From Viridothelium virens (taxonomy: Eukaryota > Ascomycota > Dothideomycetes > Trypetheliales > Trypetheliaceae): a DNA stretch of 64,000 nt. The position numbers were made by a program, and so were the translations under genes. The number at the start of each line of letters is the position of its first letter. The first letter of the stretch is position 1. Below, in pieces: positions 53,545 through 64,000 of the stretch. The DNA lies in the NCBI GenBank assembly GCA_010094025.1, contig ML991813.1, positions 1 to 64,000 on the forward strand, written 5' to 3'. The notes under the pieces are model-generated. The model did not search any database. It saw only the letters and a program-made list of their open reading frames with translations, and had not been told where the DNA came from.

Positions 53545-56500
53545 GTCGAACTGGTTCTGCGCCGAGGAATTGGCGAACAGGTGGCGCTGTCGTGCAGCGG
53601 TTACAGACGGGTTGAGATGTAACAGAGAAGGTTCCGGCGGATAGGAGGCCGAACCGAGAAACTTTAACGAGCGTAGGCGATTAGCGAACCTGGTGATGAG
53701 GGAGGAGTAGAAGGACAAAAATTTCTGATATGGTATTTACAAATACAAGCGGGGAAAGGAGGACGAATGCGGCAGATGTAGAGAATTGTGCGGAAAAGCG
53801 GGTGGAGTAGGAGAAGTTAGAAGGTGGTCAGGAAAATCTCTGGCTTGGCGTCCCACTGAGTCCCCAGCGACAGCCGACTTCCGGAGATTAACACCACCGA
53901 GATAAGAAAGCGCCAACGAGCTGCTGTTGCCAGACGTACCTCGAATTTCGACGTTGCGGAAAAGCACGAGACCAAGAAAAAAAGGAATGAAAGTCCACGG
54001 ACAAAGTCACCAGCCGAAGACAAACCCTGCGGGCAAGAAAAGGGAGGGAGGCGAATGGCGAGGTGGTGAGATAGTAGTAGTAGTGAGGAGAAGCAGACGC
54101 AGAAGCAGAAGCAGAAGCAGTCGACGGGGAGCGTCGCTATGAGCTTTTTGGGAGATGGCGGCGTGAGCCGAGTCCAAATTTGATGATTTGATGAGCACCC
54201 ACAGAGAATCTGCGCTAGACAGGCTCACAGCGCTGGCGTGCAGCCCACGGGCGGAAATTACACTCCTCTAGGCGGTTGGTTACTTAGTAGCTAATGGACT
54301 CGACGGACCTCTGCTGCTCTGCCGTTGCGCGCAGTGATTGCACCAACTCCTGAAACTCAAAATTTCCAGGCTCATTTCCATCACATGGCTGATGTCGCAC
54401 AGGGCGGCAGGCGTGAAAAATGAAAAAATCAAATATAAAAAAAAAACAACATCGCTCGGGTATTTTGCCGCTGAACCCCCTTCATCTCCTCTGTCAAAAT
54501 ACCCCAGAAGTCCCCTAATCCCCTAAAAGGGTACGCGCCTTGGCGACAATCCTCCCTTCTTGTGGTTAGAGCCCTTGATAGCAGTTGATCATCTTGTTCA
54601 AGCCAGTGGATACCCGACGGGTCACGTCTCAAAGGTCGCGGAGGCAGGTGCTGGTGCTTCCATCGTCTGTGACCGCGGAGTTTGCACCGCTGGGATTGCG
54701 ATCTCTGGGAGTCCGGGCCAAGCACCGCAAGCATGACAGCGACGCTAAGAGGTAGCGTGGGAGCGAGCATATGAGTATACCAAGCAGAGTAGTGATAGCG
54801 CATCTGCCGGAACCAGAGGCTTGTTTCTGCAGCTGCATGCTGCAACCCCGCATCATCATGTGGTTGCCAGCATCATGACCTCTCAATTCTTTTTCCAATC
54901 GAGCAGCCCGTAAGCATAGAGGGGGGAACCCCCACCAACTTCGACGCTGCAACGTCCGCCTTGCATTATGTATTGACATCAAAAAGCACTGCTGGCCACT
55001 CGCTCCCTCAGCCCGAAGCTCGTCTACCGCGGAGAGGCAAATCAGCATCTCTGCGCCGCGAAGGTGCATGGATTCGACATGACCACGCGTTAGATCTCTC
55101 TTTCATTCGGAAGTTTGCTACCTTCCATGTCGTCCTGCATGAAGTAGCTACATGGCCTGCAGGCTTAAAATACTTGGACATCCGAAGTATCCAGACAACA
55201 CCTACCCCAGTCGATGAGGAATCCGTGGCGGTACGGCCGGGCCTTGCTCACCTACTGAATGAACTGTTTATGTACCTAATGCAGGTGAGTAGGTCACTGG
55301 AAGAGGCGATGCTGGTCCTCGACAATGGTTTGCCTGGTCTGCTCCTTCTCTTTCCTTGGTACTTCGTGGAAAAGAAAGGTCTCCTATCGTATGCAAAACA
55401 TCCCGTCGCGCTTTTATCCAGCAGCTCTTCCCGAATTTACCGATCATACCGATGATCCACAGGTATTAGGCACAGTAGGGAGAGGATAAAGAGGTTCGGC
55501 ATCTCCCTGATACCAATATGGTCGCGCAAGCCATGACGTTCTTGAGGTCAGCCATTCAAATGCATCAGCCTCTGAACGGAAGTCTCAACAGAAATATGAT
55601 TGTATGAGGCATTTTGCTTCCACCAACCTCATGAGGCCTTGCACACTCTTCACATGGGAATGACTTCCCGGGTCTGTTGAATTCGTCGCAACGCGACTGC
55701 CAGGATGGTTGCACTCCCCGGCACCAGATGCCAGTGTTAGGCTGCATCGGATCCAGCTGATGATTCTTCAGAGGAAGTTCTACAGGGGCCTGTCATTACG
55801 ATATCCGAATACTCCGTACCAACCCCAGAAATAGCTTCTATTAAAAATTCACGGGAATGATCAAAGGGACCTTCAGACCTCAAATCAGTAGTAGCAATCT
55901 TTGTGCACTCTTGTGGAGTTGTAGAGCTCCTGCAGAAATGCAGCTGTTCAATCCTGCACGCCGTCCACGAGCCCGATATTGCCAAAATTCAGGGACTGCT
56001 GCAGGTATCTCGGCGTAACTTGCCAGCCAGTTTGACCGAGAAAATTGCAGGTGCCAAATGCGGTTTATCGGAGTATCTGTTATCCAGAAAGCTCTCTCGA
56101 CGTGCTATTTGGACATCGAGGCTATCCAAGTAGTGAAAACGAACATGCAGATACAGAATCCCGGTTTGAAGTCTCGCGCATCTGTGCCGCCTGCAGACAG
56201 CCGTCATGGACCTATGGACACATCTCACTTGCTAAAGATCTCTCATCAGAGGTGCAACGAACCAATTCTCGTCACATACCCAGGCTTATGGTGTGCATGC
56301 TGAAGTTTCACTTGCGTCGAGTACGGGGCCACAAAATGTTATTATCCATCAAGAAGATGCCAAAACCCAACGGCGACACAACATGTATACCGGTGAGAGC
56401 TGCGATCCTTACGTAGCTCAGTCAAACTAGTCGTGGAGGCCAGGGAATTGGTAGGGGAAAAGTTCGAACCTTAGGCTTTGTTAAACACTAGGTGTGGCCT

Positions 56501-57167
56501 TGATTGTATAGAGAAGATGGCGTGCAGCTGAACTGCACATGCTTCTCCTCCCTTGTGATCCAAGTCGGATAGCTGATAGCGGTTGTGTGCTTGGATACGA
56601 TTCGTTTCACTTCCCACGTTTACGTTTCAAGTATTGAAGGGTATCTAACCCCTATTCTGTGGCTCAGAGTTACACTGGCCAGAAGTCAACAAAAGAATGT
56701 ATTTCCATTGACTGAATAGTCGGCCTTTCCGTGGACTTTGCGCAGACCAACACCACTGGGAGCTATTGTTTCTCGGGCACAGCCAAAGCGATGCAGTCAT
56801 CCTCCTGGTTTGCGGTCTGTCTCACCAGTCGTCGGGTGGCACTGGTGGTACAGTACATTATTCCCCTAGCGCACGTGCCAACAATACCCTGCACCAGGTG
56901 GCTACCCAAAATCAGGCGAGCGACGTCAACCAAGCCAGGGCCAACGGACGCAGGGATAAACAGGGACTTGATACATGCAACATACACACGCGCTCGTAGA
57001 CAAGCCTTTCTCCTGGCCAAAGGTGCCGCAAACCGGTTGTTTTCGCTGACAAGGCCATGAGGCAGCTTTTGTATAATACGGGCTGGACTTGGCCATAAGC
57101 ATTCTTTCCTTAGCTTTCACTCTCTTCACCTTTGATGTCCAATTCATGAGCACATGCACATATCAAG
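53545..57167. other. Gene-poor region, no gene recognised
   Basis: A 3.6-kb stretch between divergent genes. The left ~650 bp are probably leader and promoter of the minus gene and include purine-rich short repeats. Between 54.3 and 57.1 kb there are only short overlapping frames (longest 164 codons at 54961..55455, 138 and 146 codons on the minus strand, 123 codons at 56045..56416), none with a domain. It could hold a fast-evolving or decayed gene, or be a regulatory or non-coding RNA region. Confidence 0.5.
54093..54120 (+). repeat. Imperfect (GCAGAA)n microsatellite
   Basis: GCAGACGCAGAA followed by GCAGAA units, next to a short (TAG)n run at 54072-54083. It lies in the likely leader of the minus-strand gene starting at 53544. 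Confidence 0.6.
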
Positions 57168-58085
57168 ATGCCATTTTTAATGTCTATTCCTAATGAATCG
57201 CGACTTTCATTACTTCAACTTCCTGTAGACATTTTGTTCTATCTGAATACCTTCCTCCCTCCGTCTTCAGTCGTCGCGCTTGCTCTCACAAGCAAAGCAC
57301 TGTACCACACTGTGCCGCACAGAAATCTTCTCGCAGATCACGATTCTCCCGCGCCGCACGTGGCATCCCTTACCAAGCACAAGGATCTCGAGCATCAGCA
57401 ACGCAAGCGTCAGCCGCCTACGACCCCGCCGTTGGCTTCAGCAACAACTGTCAACGTCAAACCGCAGCACCACCTCAAGCCTCCAGTGCACTCTCCAACG
57501 CCGCCCCACAGCCCCACACCGGAGTCCTGCTCTAAGCGCGCCATTCGTACCTTTCTCCGCCACGATACTACCTCTGCCACCTCTCGCCGCTGCTCCCTCT
57601 GCAAGAACGTCCTTCCGCTTGATCTCTTCACTGGCAACACCGGCTTCCGCGGCGTCCCCAAACCCGAGGAGTTCTGCTTCTGGTGCGCGGCGCATCTGGC
57701 GCGGGTCGTCGTGTTGCCGCCAGATCTGTCAGCTCGAGAGACGAGCGCGCTGACACGCAGTTGCTGGTATCGCTCACGCGAGAGGATGTGCATGCATTGT
57801 GGGAGCGTGGCGATCTGGGATGGGCGGGGTGGAGAGGATCAGCGCGGGTGCGGATGTGGATGTGAGTGTGAGACCTGCTGGTTCAGGGACGTCGAGGTAT
57901 TCACGCGGTTCGTGGGGAGCTGGGAGCAGTATCCGAGCTACGACTTCAAGAACGGAAGGGACGGGGAGCTGATGGTCAGAGAGACGACGGCCGGCATCTT
58001 GTCAAGGGAAGGGCGGGCGATGCGCGACTTTGGGATTAGGGCTGAGGACGTTCCGGTGTTCTCCGTAAATATGGCGAAAGGGTAA
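57168..58085 (+). CDS. F-box-like protein with cysteine-rich zinc-binding region
   Basis: A single-exon 305-residue protein. Residues ~13-50 (LSLLQLPVDILFYLNTFLPP, SSVVALALTSKALYHTV) form an F-box, the Skp1-binding part of SCF ubiquitin ligases. A Pro/Thr-rich stretch follows, then a cysteine-rich half: RRCSLCKNVLPLDLF, FCFWCAAHLARV, MCMHCGSVAIWDG and GCGCGCECETCWFRDVEVFT, about eleven cysteines likely to bind zinc. F-box plus this C-x-x-C pattern is common among expanded, uncharacterised fungal F-box families. A second ATG at residue 5 (MSIPNE) is possible. The substrate is unknown. The gene faces the membrane-protein gene, 119 bp from its stop. Confidence 0.8.
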   Translation: MPFLMSIPNESRLSLLQLPVDILFYLNTFLPPSSVVALALTSKALYHTVPHRNLLADHDSPAPHVASLTKHKDLEHQQRKRQPPTTPPLASATTVNVKPQHHLKPPVHSPTPPHSPTPESCSKRAIRTFLRHDTTSATSRRCSLCKNVLPLDLFTGNTGFRGVPKPEEFCFWCAAHLARVVVLPPDLSARETSALTRSCWYRSRERMCMHCGSVAIWDGRGGEDQRGCGCGCECETCWFRDVEVFTRFVGSWEQYPSYDFKNGRDGELMVRETTAGILSREGRAMRDFGIRAEDVPVFSVNMAKG

Positions 58086-58204
58086 TTGGAGCCTTCCGGC
58101 TGACTCCTATGAGAAATTGAAAATTCAAACAATTCGACATTTTTTCCGATTCATTCCGTGCACGGCCGTATTTCATGTCTCGTTTCCGCCTTGTCTTATC
58201 TGTC

Positions 58205-58886
58205 TTATATGATACTGCGTTCGACAAAAACTTCTCTTTTCGGTTCGTGCTGCAGTTCCTCAACCTTTCCATCAACAACAGCATCTCTCCTTGTGAGGCT
58301 CTTCGCATAGAGTCGTATCCGCATCGCCAACGACCACTGCGCCGTTGTCGTCACCACGGCAGCCACAGTCACAGCTGCCTGCACGCCCCAGAGTACCTTC
58401 ATGCATCTTTGTTGTTCAGCTCCATATTGTACTCTCATCTGTTCCAGGGTGGCATCCCGATCATTGGCACCACTTTGTTCCGACGGAAACCAAACTGAAG
58501 CGCGATCTACACAAAATCCTTCCCATATCCTGGACAGGAAGATCATCACGACAACCCTTGGTATCATGCAAAGTATGGCGTCAAGAAGAAGGTGGTTTGC
58601 GAAGACTGTGATCAAGGCCGAGTTTCTCTGTACAAGATGGAGAGTTAGCAGGCCCACTGTTAATTGGTACGTCGAACGCACGACTCACCTTACATGCTCC
58701 AATGAGTCCGAGCAGACTCACTCCAGCCGCGAAATACGAGTATATCAAGATCCGCAGTGCTAGGTGGAGCGAATCGTCTGGAACGTAGCGAAGTACAAAT
58801 ACGGACGCGAGATTCGATACCAGCGTTAGGATGCTCAGAAGGATGGTCAGATGTCTGCACCGTGGAGGTACCATGTTAGTATCCAT
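58205..58886 (-). CDS. Four-helix membrane protein of unknown function
   Basis: Two exons on the minus strand, 58886..58689 and 58627..58205, give 206 residues; the intron is 61 nt, joining GLIGACK to RNSALITVFANHLLLDAIL. Four hydrophobic segments are visible: LTILLSILTLVSNLASVFVL, ILIYSYFAAGVSLLGLIGA, ITVFANHLLLDAILCMIPRV and LWGVQAAVTVAAVVTTTAQW. The layout, two pairs of helices with short loops and a cytosolic C-terminal tail (TRRDAVVDGKVEELQHEPK), resembles MARVEL-like fungal membrane proteins, but no motif confirms it. An upstream exon is possible: frames with ATG at 58910 and at about 58970-59025 exist. I do not recognise the gene. Confidence 0.65.
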
Positions 58887-60295
58887 TGTGCTCTGCCAAG
58901 CGTAATGCACGAAGGTTCGAAGAGTACGATGTAAGTGATGAGCAAGCTTCCTTATTACCTTTGACGTCTTCCGCCATCACCCGAGTCCAGATCGCGCTCC
59001 GGGACCCACCTGTCCACCTCCGTCATGGCGGGGCTGGCTTATCAAGCTTGAGCTGGGGGTGTAAATAATGTGTAAACAAGCACCCGACCCCACCACGGAG
59101 GTTTTGAGTCAACCTTGTCTGCGAGTGCGTCACACCCGCATGGCGACGAGAAAGATAAAGAGGCACGGTACCGAGAGCGAGGAGCAGAAGCGCAGCTGAA
59201 CCTAGCGACGTCTTCGGCCTTTTCTATCGAGGACCGGGCCGAGAGACATCGTGTTTGTGCTTCGGCTCTGGGCAATTCTCGGTGTCTTATTGCTTGTTAA
59301 TCACGATGACGGTACGTACACGGACGTGTCAAAGCTTTACTGTTCCGCTTGCTTCCGACTCGACGCCTAGAAGGAAAAGCTTGTCGCGTGACTCGCCCGA
59401 GGTTGAGCCGTCATCGGTATGCAGCTTGACATGAACCTAAACCTGTCTGTTGTCATGGTGACTGCATAAACGCTCCGAACCCGAATGCTTTGCAGAAATT
59501 GGTAAGGATGATATGACTCTCGCACCCTCGTGCTCTCATCCTGATATGCACCTCGCGATTCCTCGAAGCAGTCAAGCGCGGCTGCTAATCAGGCTTCACA
59601 TTAGTTCCTTATCATGCACGTAATAAGTATAAGCATAAATTTATAGCTTTGCCCAAATTGTACTTTGTCAACAATATCTGCTTTGCTACCGTAGAAATAA
59701 GACCAACTCGTTGCATTTTTACCATAACATCTCCTTATTTCTATGACCCTATCAAATCATCTACCAAATGATCAAGTGCGCCAGTCGCATGGCAACAGAG
59801 AAATAGCCTCGAAACATTGTCGTCTCATCCCTTCTGAGCTGGCTGTTCTCAAATTGAAGAAGGCAAAGCTCCACAACCAAGCTCAATGAACGGTGAATAT
59901 AATATTCGAAAACCAAGTTCAATAGACAGGCTATGAAGAAGTGAGGGTACTGTTGTTGTGCTACTGTTAGGAGCGATCATAAGAGCACGATAGATGAAAA
60001 GACTCCTACTATCGATAGTGCAGCCGATGAGTGGAGCAAGAGATAGTGCATCATGCAAGAATGCCACACAATACTGTCGACTTGAAGACTTCATGTCGTG
60101 ACTCTCCGCGGGCGGTTCTCGCAAAATTATACTTGACCAAAGACAGGAACGACTACTTATCTCGAACGTGAACAGCTCCAAGCATGGGCATCGTGGGGAA
60201 ATTCGGGCATTTGTGAGTAACAAACAAGGAAAACGAAGCTCTACTTAAAAAGGCCGTAGATCGTCATCTGCTTACTGAAGTTGCGCCGGTATTAA
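58887..60295. other. Intergenic, no gene recognised
   Basis: A 1.4-kb gap between two minus-strand genes. It includes AT-rich sequence around 59600-59760 and a small imperfect direct repeat (ACCAAGCTCAATGAAC at ~59876, ACCAAGTTCAATAGAC at ~59912). A 124-codon minus frame (60223..59849) has no domain. Confidence 0.5.
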
Positions 60296-61867
60296 CTACG
60301 AATTCGGAACAGGGTGATCAGAAGCGTCCGTCCCTGCCTTCCATCGATATTTGGCTGCTGGATGAGTTGCAGGCAGCCCAGACTGGCCGGTGGACGCATA
60401 CATATTCTCACGATACGTCCCACCCGGGACTGCATAGTCATCCCAGAATAGGCCTCGTCTCCGCAGCTCGGGGATGAGAAGTTCCGCTACGTCAACGAAG
60501 GATCCAGGCTTGATAGCATACGCCTGCATAAAGTCAGTGTTGCCTGATCTAATTGAGGCTGTACTGGAGCAAGAGTAGTAATGTGCTCAGGACATACAAT
60601 ATTGAACCCATCAACGTCAGCCTCAGTGACCCATCGCTCAAATTCGTCAGCAACCTGAGATGGATCACCGACGACTGTAGGGCCCAGGCCGCCAATTTTG
60701 ACAAGGTCTACAACCGAATGCTTTGTCCACTTTGGTACAGATGGAGATGCTTTAGACAATGCTTCAACTGCAGACCTGACAGCATTACTCTCGACATGCC
60801 GTAGTTCCTCCTCGTCACCGTACAGAGCAAGATCAATACCAGTCCAGCCTCCAAACAATGCCAGTGCACCGTCGGCTGAGCCGTACTGAAAATAATCCTG
60901 AAATTTCTGAACGGCTTCTTCTTCAGTACGGCCCAACACAGGGCAAATTAATGCAAGAAACTTGATATCGGTCGGAATACGGTTGAATTGGGTCCTGGCC
61001 ATCTCTCGAATGTCGGTAATTGAAGCTGCAACTACGGAAGGGCTATGGCCAGCAACAAAGATGGCTTCGGCATGTTGCGCAGCGAAGGTTCTTCCAGCTT
61101 TGGAAGTTCCTGCTTGCAGGAGTAAAGGGGTTCGCTGCGGCGACGGCTGGCAAATATGAGGGCCCGGTACAGTAAAATATTTGCCAACATGATTTGTCTC
61201 TCGGACACGAGATGGATCGGTGTAGATGCCGCGCTCCCTATCGAGTACGACTGCATCATCCCGCCAAGACGATTCCCACAGCTTGTACATGACCTTGATG
61301 TACTCCTCCGCGATAGCGTATCTTTCATCGTGCGCTGGCTGCTGAGTAGCTCCTAGATTTCGAGCTGCGGAGTCGAGATATCCTGTGACAATGTTCCATC
61401 CTAAGCGGCCCTTGGTGAGATGGTCGACGGTCGACAGCCTGCGGGCGAGATGGTAAGGCTGTTCATATGTGGTCGATACAGTGACTCCGAAGCCGATGCT
61501 CTTTGTAGCTGCTGCCATAGCAGGAATGACTGCCTAAGGTACACGATCAACCTCTCTGGCTCCCGAATTGACTGTGATATCAACTTACGAGAGGTTCATT
61601 GACTGGCCACTGAGCTCCGGATATGATGGCAGGTGAGAGATTTTGCGGGCCACCATAAACATCATATCCGCCTAACACGTCGGCAATGAAGATGCCATGG
61701 ATTTTGGCCTTTTCGCACAGTTTCGCAAGCTCCACCCAATGTTCAATATCATTGAAGCTTGTCGAACGATCGTCCGGATGTCTCCATAATCCAGGGGATT
61801 GGTGACCAGAACAAGATTCAACAAAAGCATTGAGTACGAGCTGCTTCGTTGGTGACTTGCTGGACAT
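60296..61867 (-). CDS. FMN-dependent monooxygenase, NtaA/SnaA/DszA (luciferase-like) family
   Basis: Three exons on the minus strand: 61867..61589, 61533..60598 and 60523..60296, giving 480 residues; introns are 55 and 74 nt. Residues ~5-75 (LVLNAFVESCSGHQSPGLWR, FNDIEHWVELAKLCEKAKIH, GIFIADVLGGYDVYGG) start the TIM barrel. Then SIGFGVTVSTTYEQPYHLAR, RLSTVDHLTKGRLGWNIVTG, TPLLLQAGTSKAGRTFAAQH and, after splicing, DVDGFNIAYAIKPGSFVDVA. This is the nitrilotriacetate/pristinamycin/dibenzothiophene monooxygenase family, which uses reduced FMN supplied by a separate reductase. Substrates in fungi are unknown, possibly sulfonates or xenobiotics. No PTS1 is visible (ends PVPNS). The family is common in bacteria and patchy in fungi, so old transfer is possible. 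Confidence 0.92.
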
Positions 61868-63248
61868 CTTGAGGGGACTCGCACGCCTCGTATGAGCTTA
61901 GGATTTGAGATTTCAATGTGCATATTGGATCTGCTTGCAAAGTAGCTCTGTTACCTTAGACTGCCGCTTTGCCGCGAACGTCCTCGAGCCCAGGTAAATG
62001 CGGCCATTCGGAATGAGTGGGGCATCATTGGAAGTAAGCCCATGGTCATGCTGCTTCATAGGTTGTTCTTCCCTTCATGGCGTGGTCTCGGTGCAGGGTG
62101 GTGTGCTTGCCACCATTCCCTTTCCGGTCTGCGATTCTCACAAAACAGAACCGCTACTGCTGTCCCACCCTTGGAATAACCAAGATACGCAAAATTCCAT
62201 GCTCACTGATAGCCTCTGACCCAATGGAATGTTCCTCGCTTCGAAATCCTTTTGATCTCTAGAAACGCCTTGCGAACATCGATAACCGGCACAGATGCCC
62301 TCGCTCTTGTTGAAAATCTACCTGCTGTTAGCAAAGCTTCGTAGATCATGCCCTTGGCTTGTTCATCTTCACAAGCGGATGATAATTATCCATCAACTTC
62401 ACACAGTGAGACTGTTCAACGTTGCACGCCAGACTTCCATATACAAGAGACCCCTAGGGAGTATGGTTTAGGATGATGAATGTTACCCGCCAGTGACAAG
62501 TTTCAAACCCCAAGCTCCATTTGCTCTAATTCCCGATACTTCTCAGGGGTCGAGATGGATGACATACTTTGGCGTCAGTTATATGTGCCGCTGTAGACTG
62601 TACCACTGATGCATAGGCGGCCAACTTATCTGTTCAAAAGTCCACAATTTGGTCATTTGCAGTGGAGCACACGGCAAGCAGCTGAGTTTTCTGCTTAGGT
62701 TAAGATTTTCTGTAACGTGAAACACTCATTTAAGTACGCTGTCATCGTTCACAACGGAATTGAACATAGCTCATCAGCAATACACTGCCAAATTCTCCGG
62801 CACCCTGTGTCTCGTAGTACCTCTGACAAAAGACTATCGCAGACGCCGGTCGAATGCTGTTAGATGGCACAATGTGAGCATTCTGATCCTAGAGCATCTC
62901 TTCAAGGTACTATGTCGGAAATTAGCCACCTGCCAGGGGATTATCCCTGCGTTCAACCACTTGTCAGCCTATCATAACTTGTTTCGATTCAAGTTGGTCA
63001 ATTTGAGAAAGACCAACTACTTCACGATCTTACCTTTCGGTCGTTCCATGATGACTATGGCTCGCTCGCCTTTTCTGGGACTAAGCTCATGAGTTCCCTG
63101 AGCAACGAAATCATAGCTTGCCCGACATGTGAGCAACTAGGAATTGGGTAATTGGGAATCAGATTCTTACGCGAATCACACGACTTTGTATGAGGCTGGT
63201 CTTTTCATATCTCTTGCATTGCCTGGTTAGGTACTGGCCAAATTGGAC
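61868..63248. other. Intergenic, no gene recognised
   Basis: A 1.4-kb gap upstream of the monooxygenase. A 110-codon plus frame (62760..63092) and several shorter ones show no domain. I see no repeat or RNA. Confidence 0.45.
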
Positions 63249-63436
63249 TCAATGCCGGCAATAAAGAGGGGGTCTTGACGTTGAAGCTGTGGTCCATACC
63301 AATAACTTGACGTATCCGGGCTGGTGAGTAGGGATGGCCTTGAGGCTTCGTCTGCCAGTCCCTTTTTTAGAAGGGCCAATCTCCTCTAAGTAGGCGTTTA
63401 GCGGGTAGCGGCTTTGTGAAGGGTTACCGTCCCGCT

Positions 63437-63925
63437 CTACCAACCACCACCATCTGCATAGAGCATCAGCTTGAAGACGGAGAAATTAAAGAAGATAAGG
63501 GCAGAGAGGCGACTCTCAAGTTGAACTTCACATGAGTGGGCTTTCACTCGACCAGTCTTTCTAAGACTAAGCTGCAAAGATCCGTTCGCAGAGATGTCGC
63601 ATAGTGAATTGTACATCAATGAACTAATTTCGCCCCGAGGATACCGGGAGAAGGCTGCATCCTTTGATTCATTCCGATTAAGACTGGTGGACATCTCGTG
63701 AACTTCTTTAATTGCCGAAGCAGGACCGGCATGGTGCGTGTCGGCCTTTAGGAGGTCGGCAATCCATGGGCTCTTATCCACAAGATGAGTAGTAACGGAA
63801 GGAGAAGCGAGAACTGGAGGATAACGGGTAATGCGAAAGGAATTGCAAGATGCTAGCCGAGGATAGTTGCGTTGCTTCAGTCGAACGTTCGGACTAGTTG
63901 ACCTTGCTCGCGCTTGGGTCCCCAT
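63437..63925 (-). CDS. Possible hypothetical protein
   Basis: An open frame of 162 codons starting MGTQARARSTSPNVRLKQRN on the minus strand. It has a basic N-terminus, a Ser-rich middle and a hydrophobic end (SALIFFNFSVFKLMLY). No domain is recognised. It could continue through an intron into the frame at 63443..63249. It is equally likely to be chance, since fungal intergenic DNA often holds frames of this size. Confidence 0.25.
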   Translation of the reverse strand: MGTQARARSTSPNVRLKQRNYPRLASCNSFRITRYPPVLASPSVTTHLVDKSPWIADLLKADTHHAGPASAIKEVHEMSTSLNRNESKDAAFSRYPRGEISSLMYNSLCDISANGSLQLSLRKTGRVKAHSCEVQLESRLSALIFFNFSVFKLMLYADGGGW

Positions 63926-64000
63926 TATCCTGCTGTAACACCTTTATTAGTCCTTTCTGACCTCAGTCTGAACCAAAAAGAACCAGAGGATAATATATCA

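Noticed and set aside
54961-55455. 164-codon plus-strand frame in the gene-poor region
   Set aside because: No domain or signal, and it overlaps antisense frames of similar length.
56407-56476. tRNA-like sequence with TAGCTCAGTC and GTTCGAACC boxes
   Set aside because: Acceptor and T-stem arms do not pair, so only the box motifs are present. Probably chance.
59876-59927. Short imperfect direct repeat ACCAAGYTCAATRRAC
   Set aside because: Two 16-nt copies only, too short and diverged to mark an element or target-site duplication.

Overview
The window looks like ordinary euchromatin of a filamentous ascomycete (Pezizomycotina, perhaps Dothideomycetes; the class is a guess). The evidence is many short GT-AG introns (mostly 44-80 nt), branch sites of the CTRAY type, about one gene per 2 kb on both strands, and a fungal gene set: GH71 alpha-1,3-glucanase, GH47 mannosidase, SWR1 subunit VPS72, fungal MED20, and Sec61 beta starting SSPRPQSP. 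I assembled exons by hand from reading frames, splice consensus and family recall. Totals come out as whole codon numbers for almost every model, but no search was run.

Layout. 0-13 kb: a decayed pogo/Fot1-type transposase N-terminus at the left edge, a tubby-like domain protein, a nucleoside transporter, a SAM methyltransferase, a class I alpha-mannosidase, MED20, a secreted GH71 mutanase and a saccharopine-dehydrogenase-like reductase. 13-25 kb: ribosomal protein eL43 (with a 9-nt exon), a RING+PHD ubiquitin-ligase-like protein, a peroxisomal D-amino-acid oxidase, the EF2 lysine methyltransferase, ribosomal protein eS24 and VPS72. 25-41 kb: a 1,207-residue PUF/RRM protein, Ku70 divergent from ferrochelatase, an MFS transporter, the diflavin reductase Tah18 and an Sbp1-like RRM-RGG-RRM protein. 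41-54 kb: a BAR/SH3 protein, a ZGRF1/Mte1-like DNA-repair protein, xylose reductase, Sec61 beta, a small secreted protein and a low-complexity cytoplasmic protein. 54-64 kb: gene-poor, with an F-box-like protein, a four-helix membrane protein and a flavin-dependent monooxygenase.

The genes do not form a pathway or biosynthetic cluster; they are mostly conserved housekeeping genes. Shared control is likeliest at divergent pairs: mannosidase/MED20, reductase/RPL43, EFM3/RPS24, KU70/HEM15, TAH18/SBP1 and BAR-SH3/ZGRF1-like. I found no convincing undescribed system. The most interesting signals are small: a possible mitochondrial leader on xylose reductase that contains its own TATA box, a start-codon-only exon in Sec61 beta, a 9-nt exon in RPL43, two 38-39-nt introns, a PTS1 on D-amino-acid oxidase, a tandem ~102-bp repeat upstream of a secreted protein, and a (CCCCG)5 G-quadruplex-type tract.
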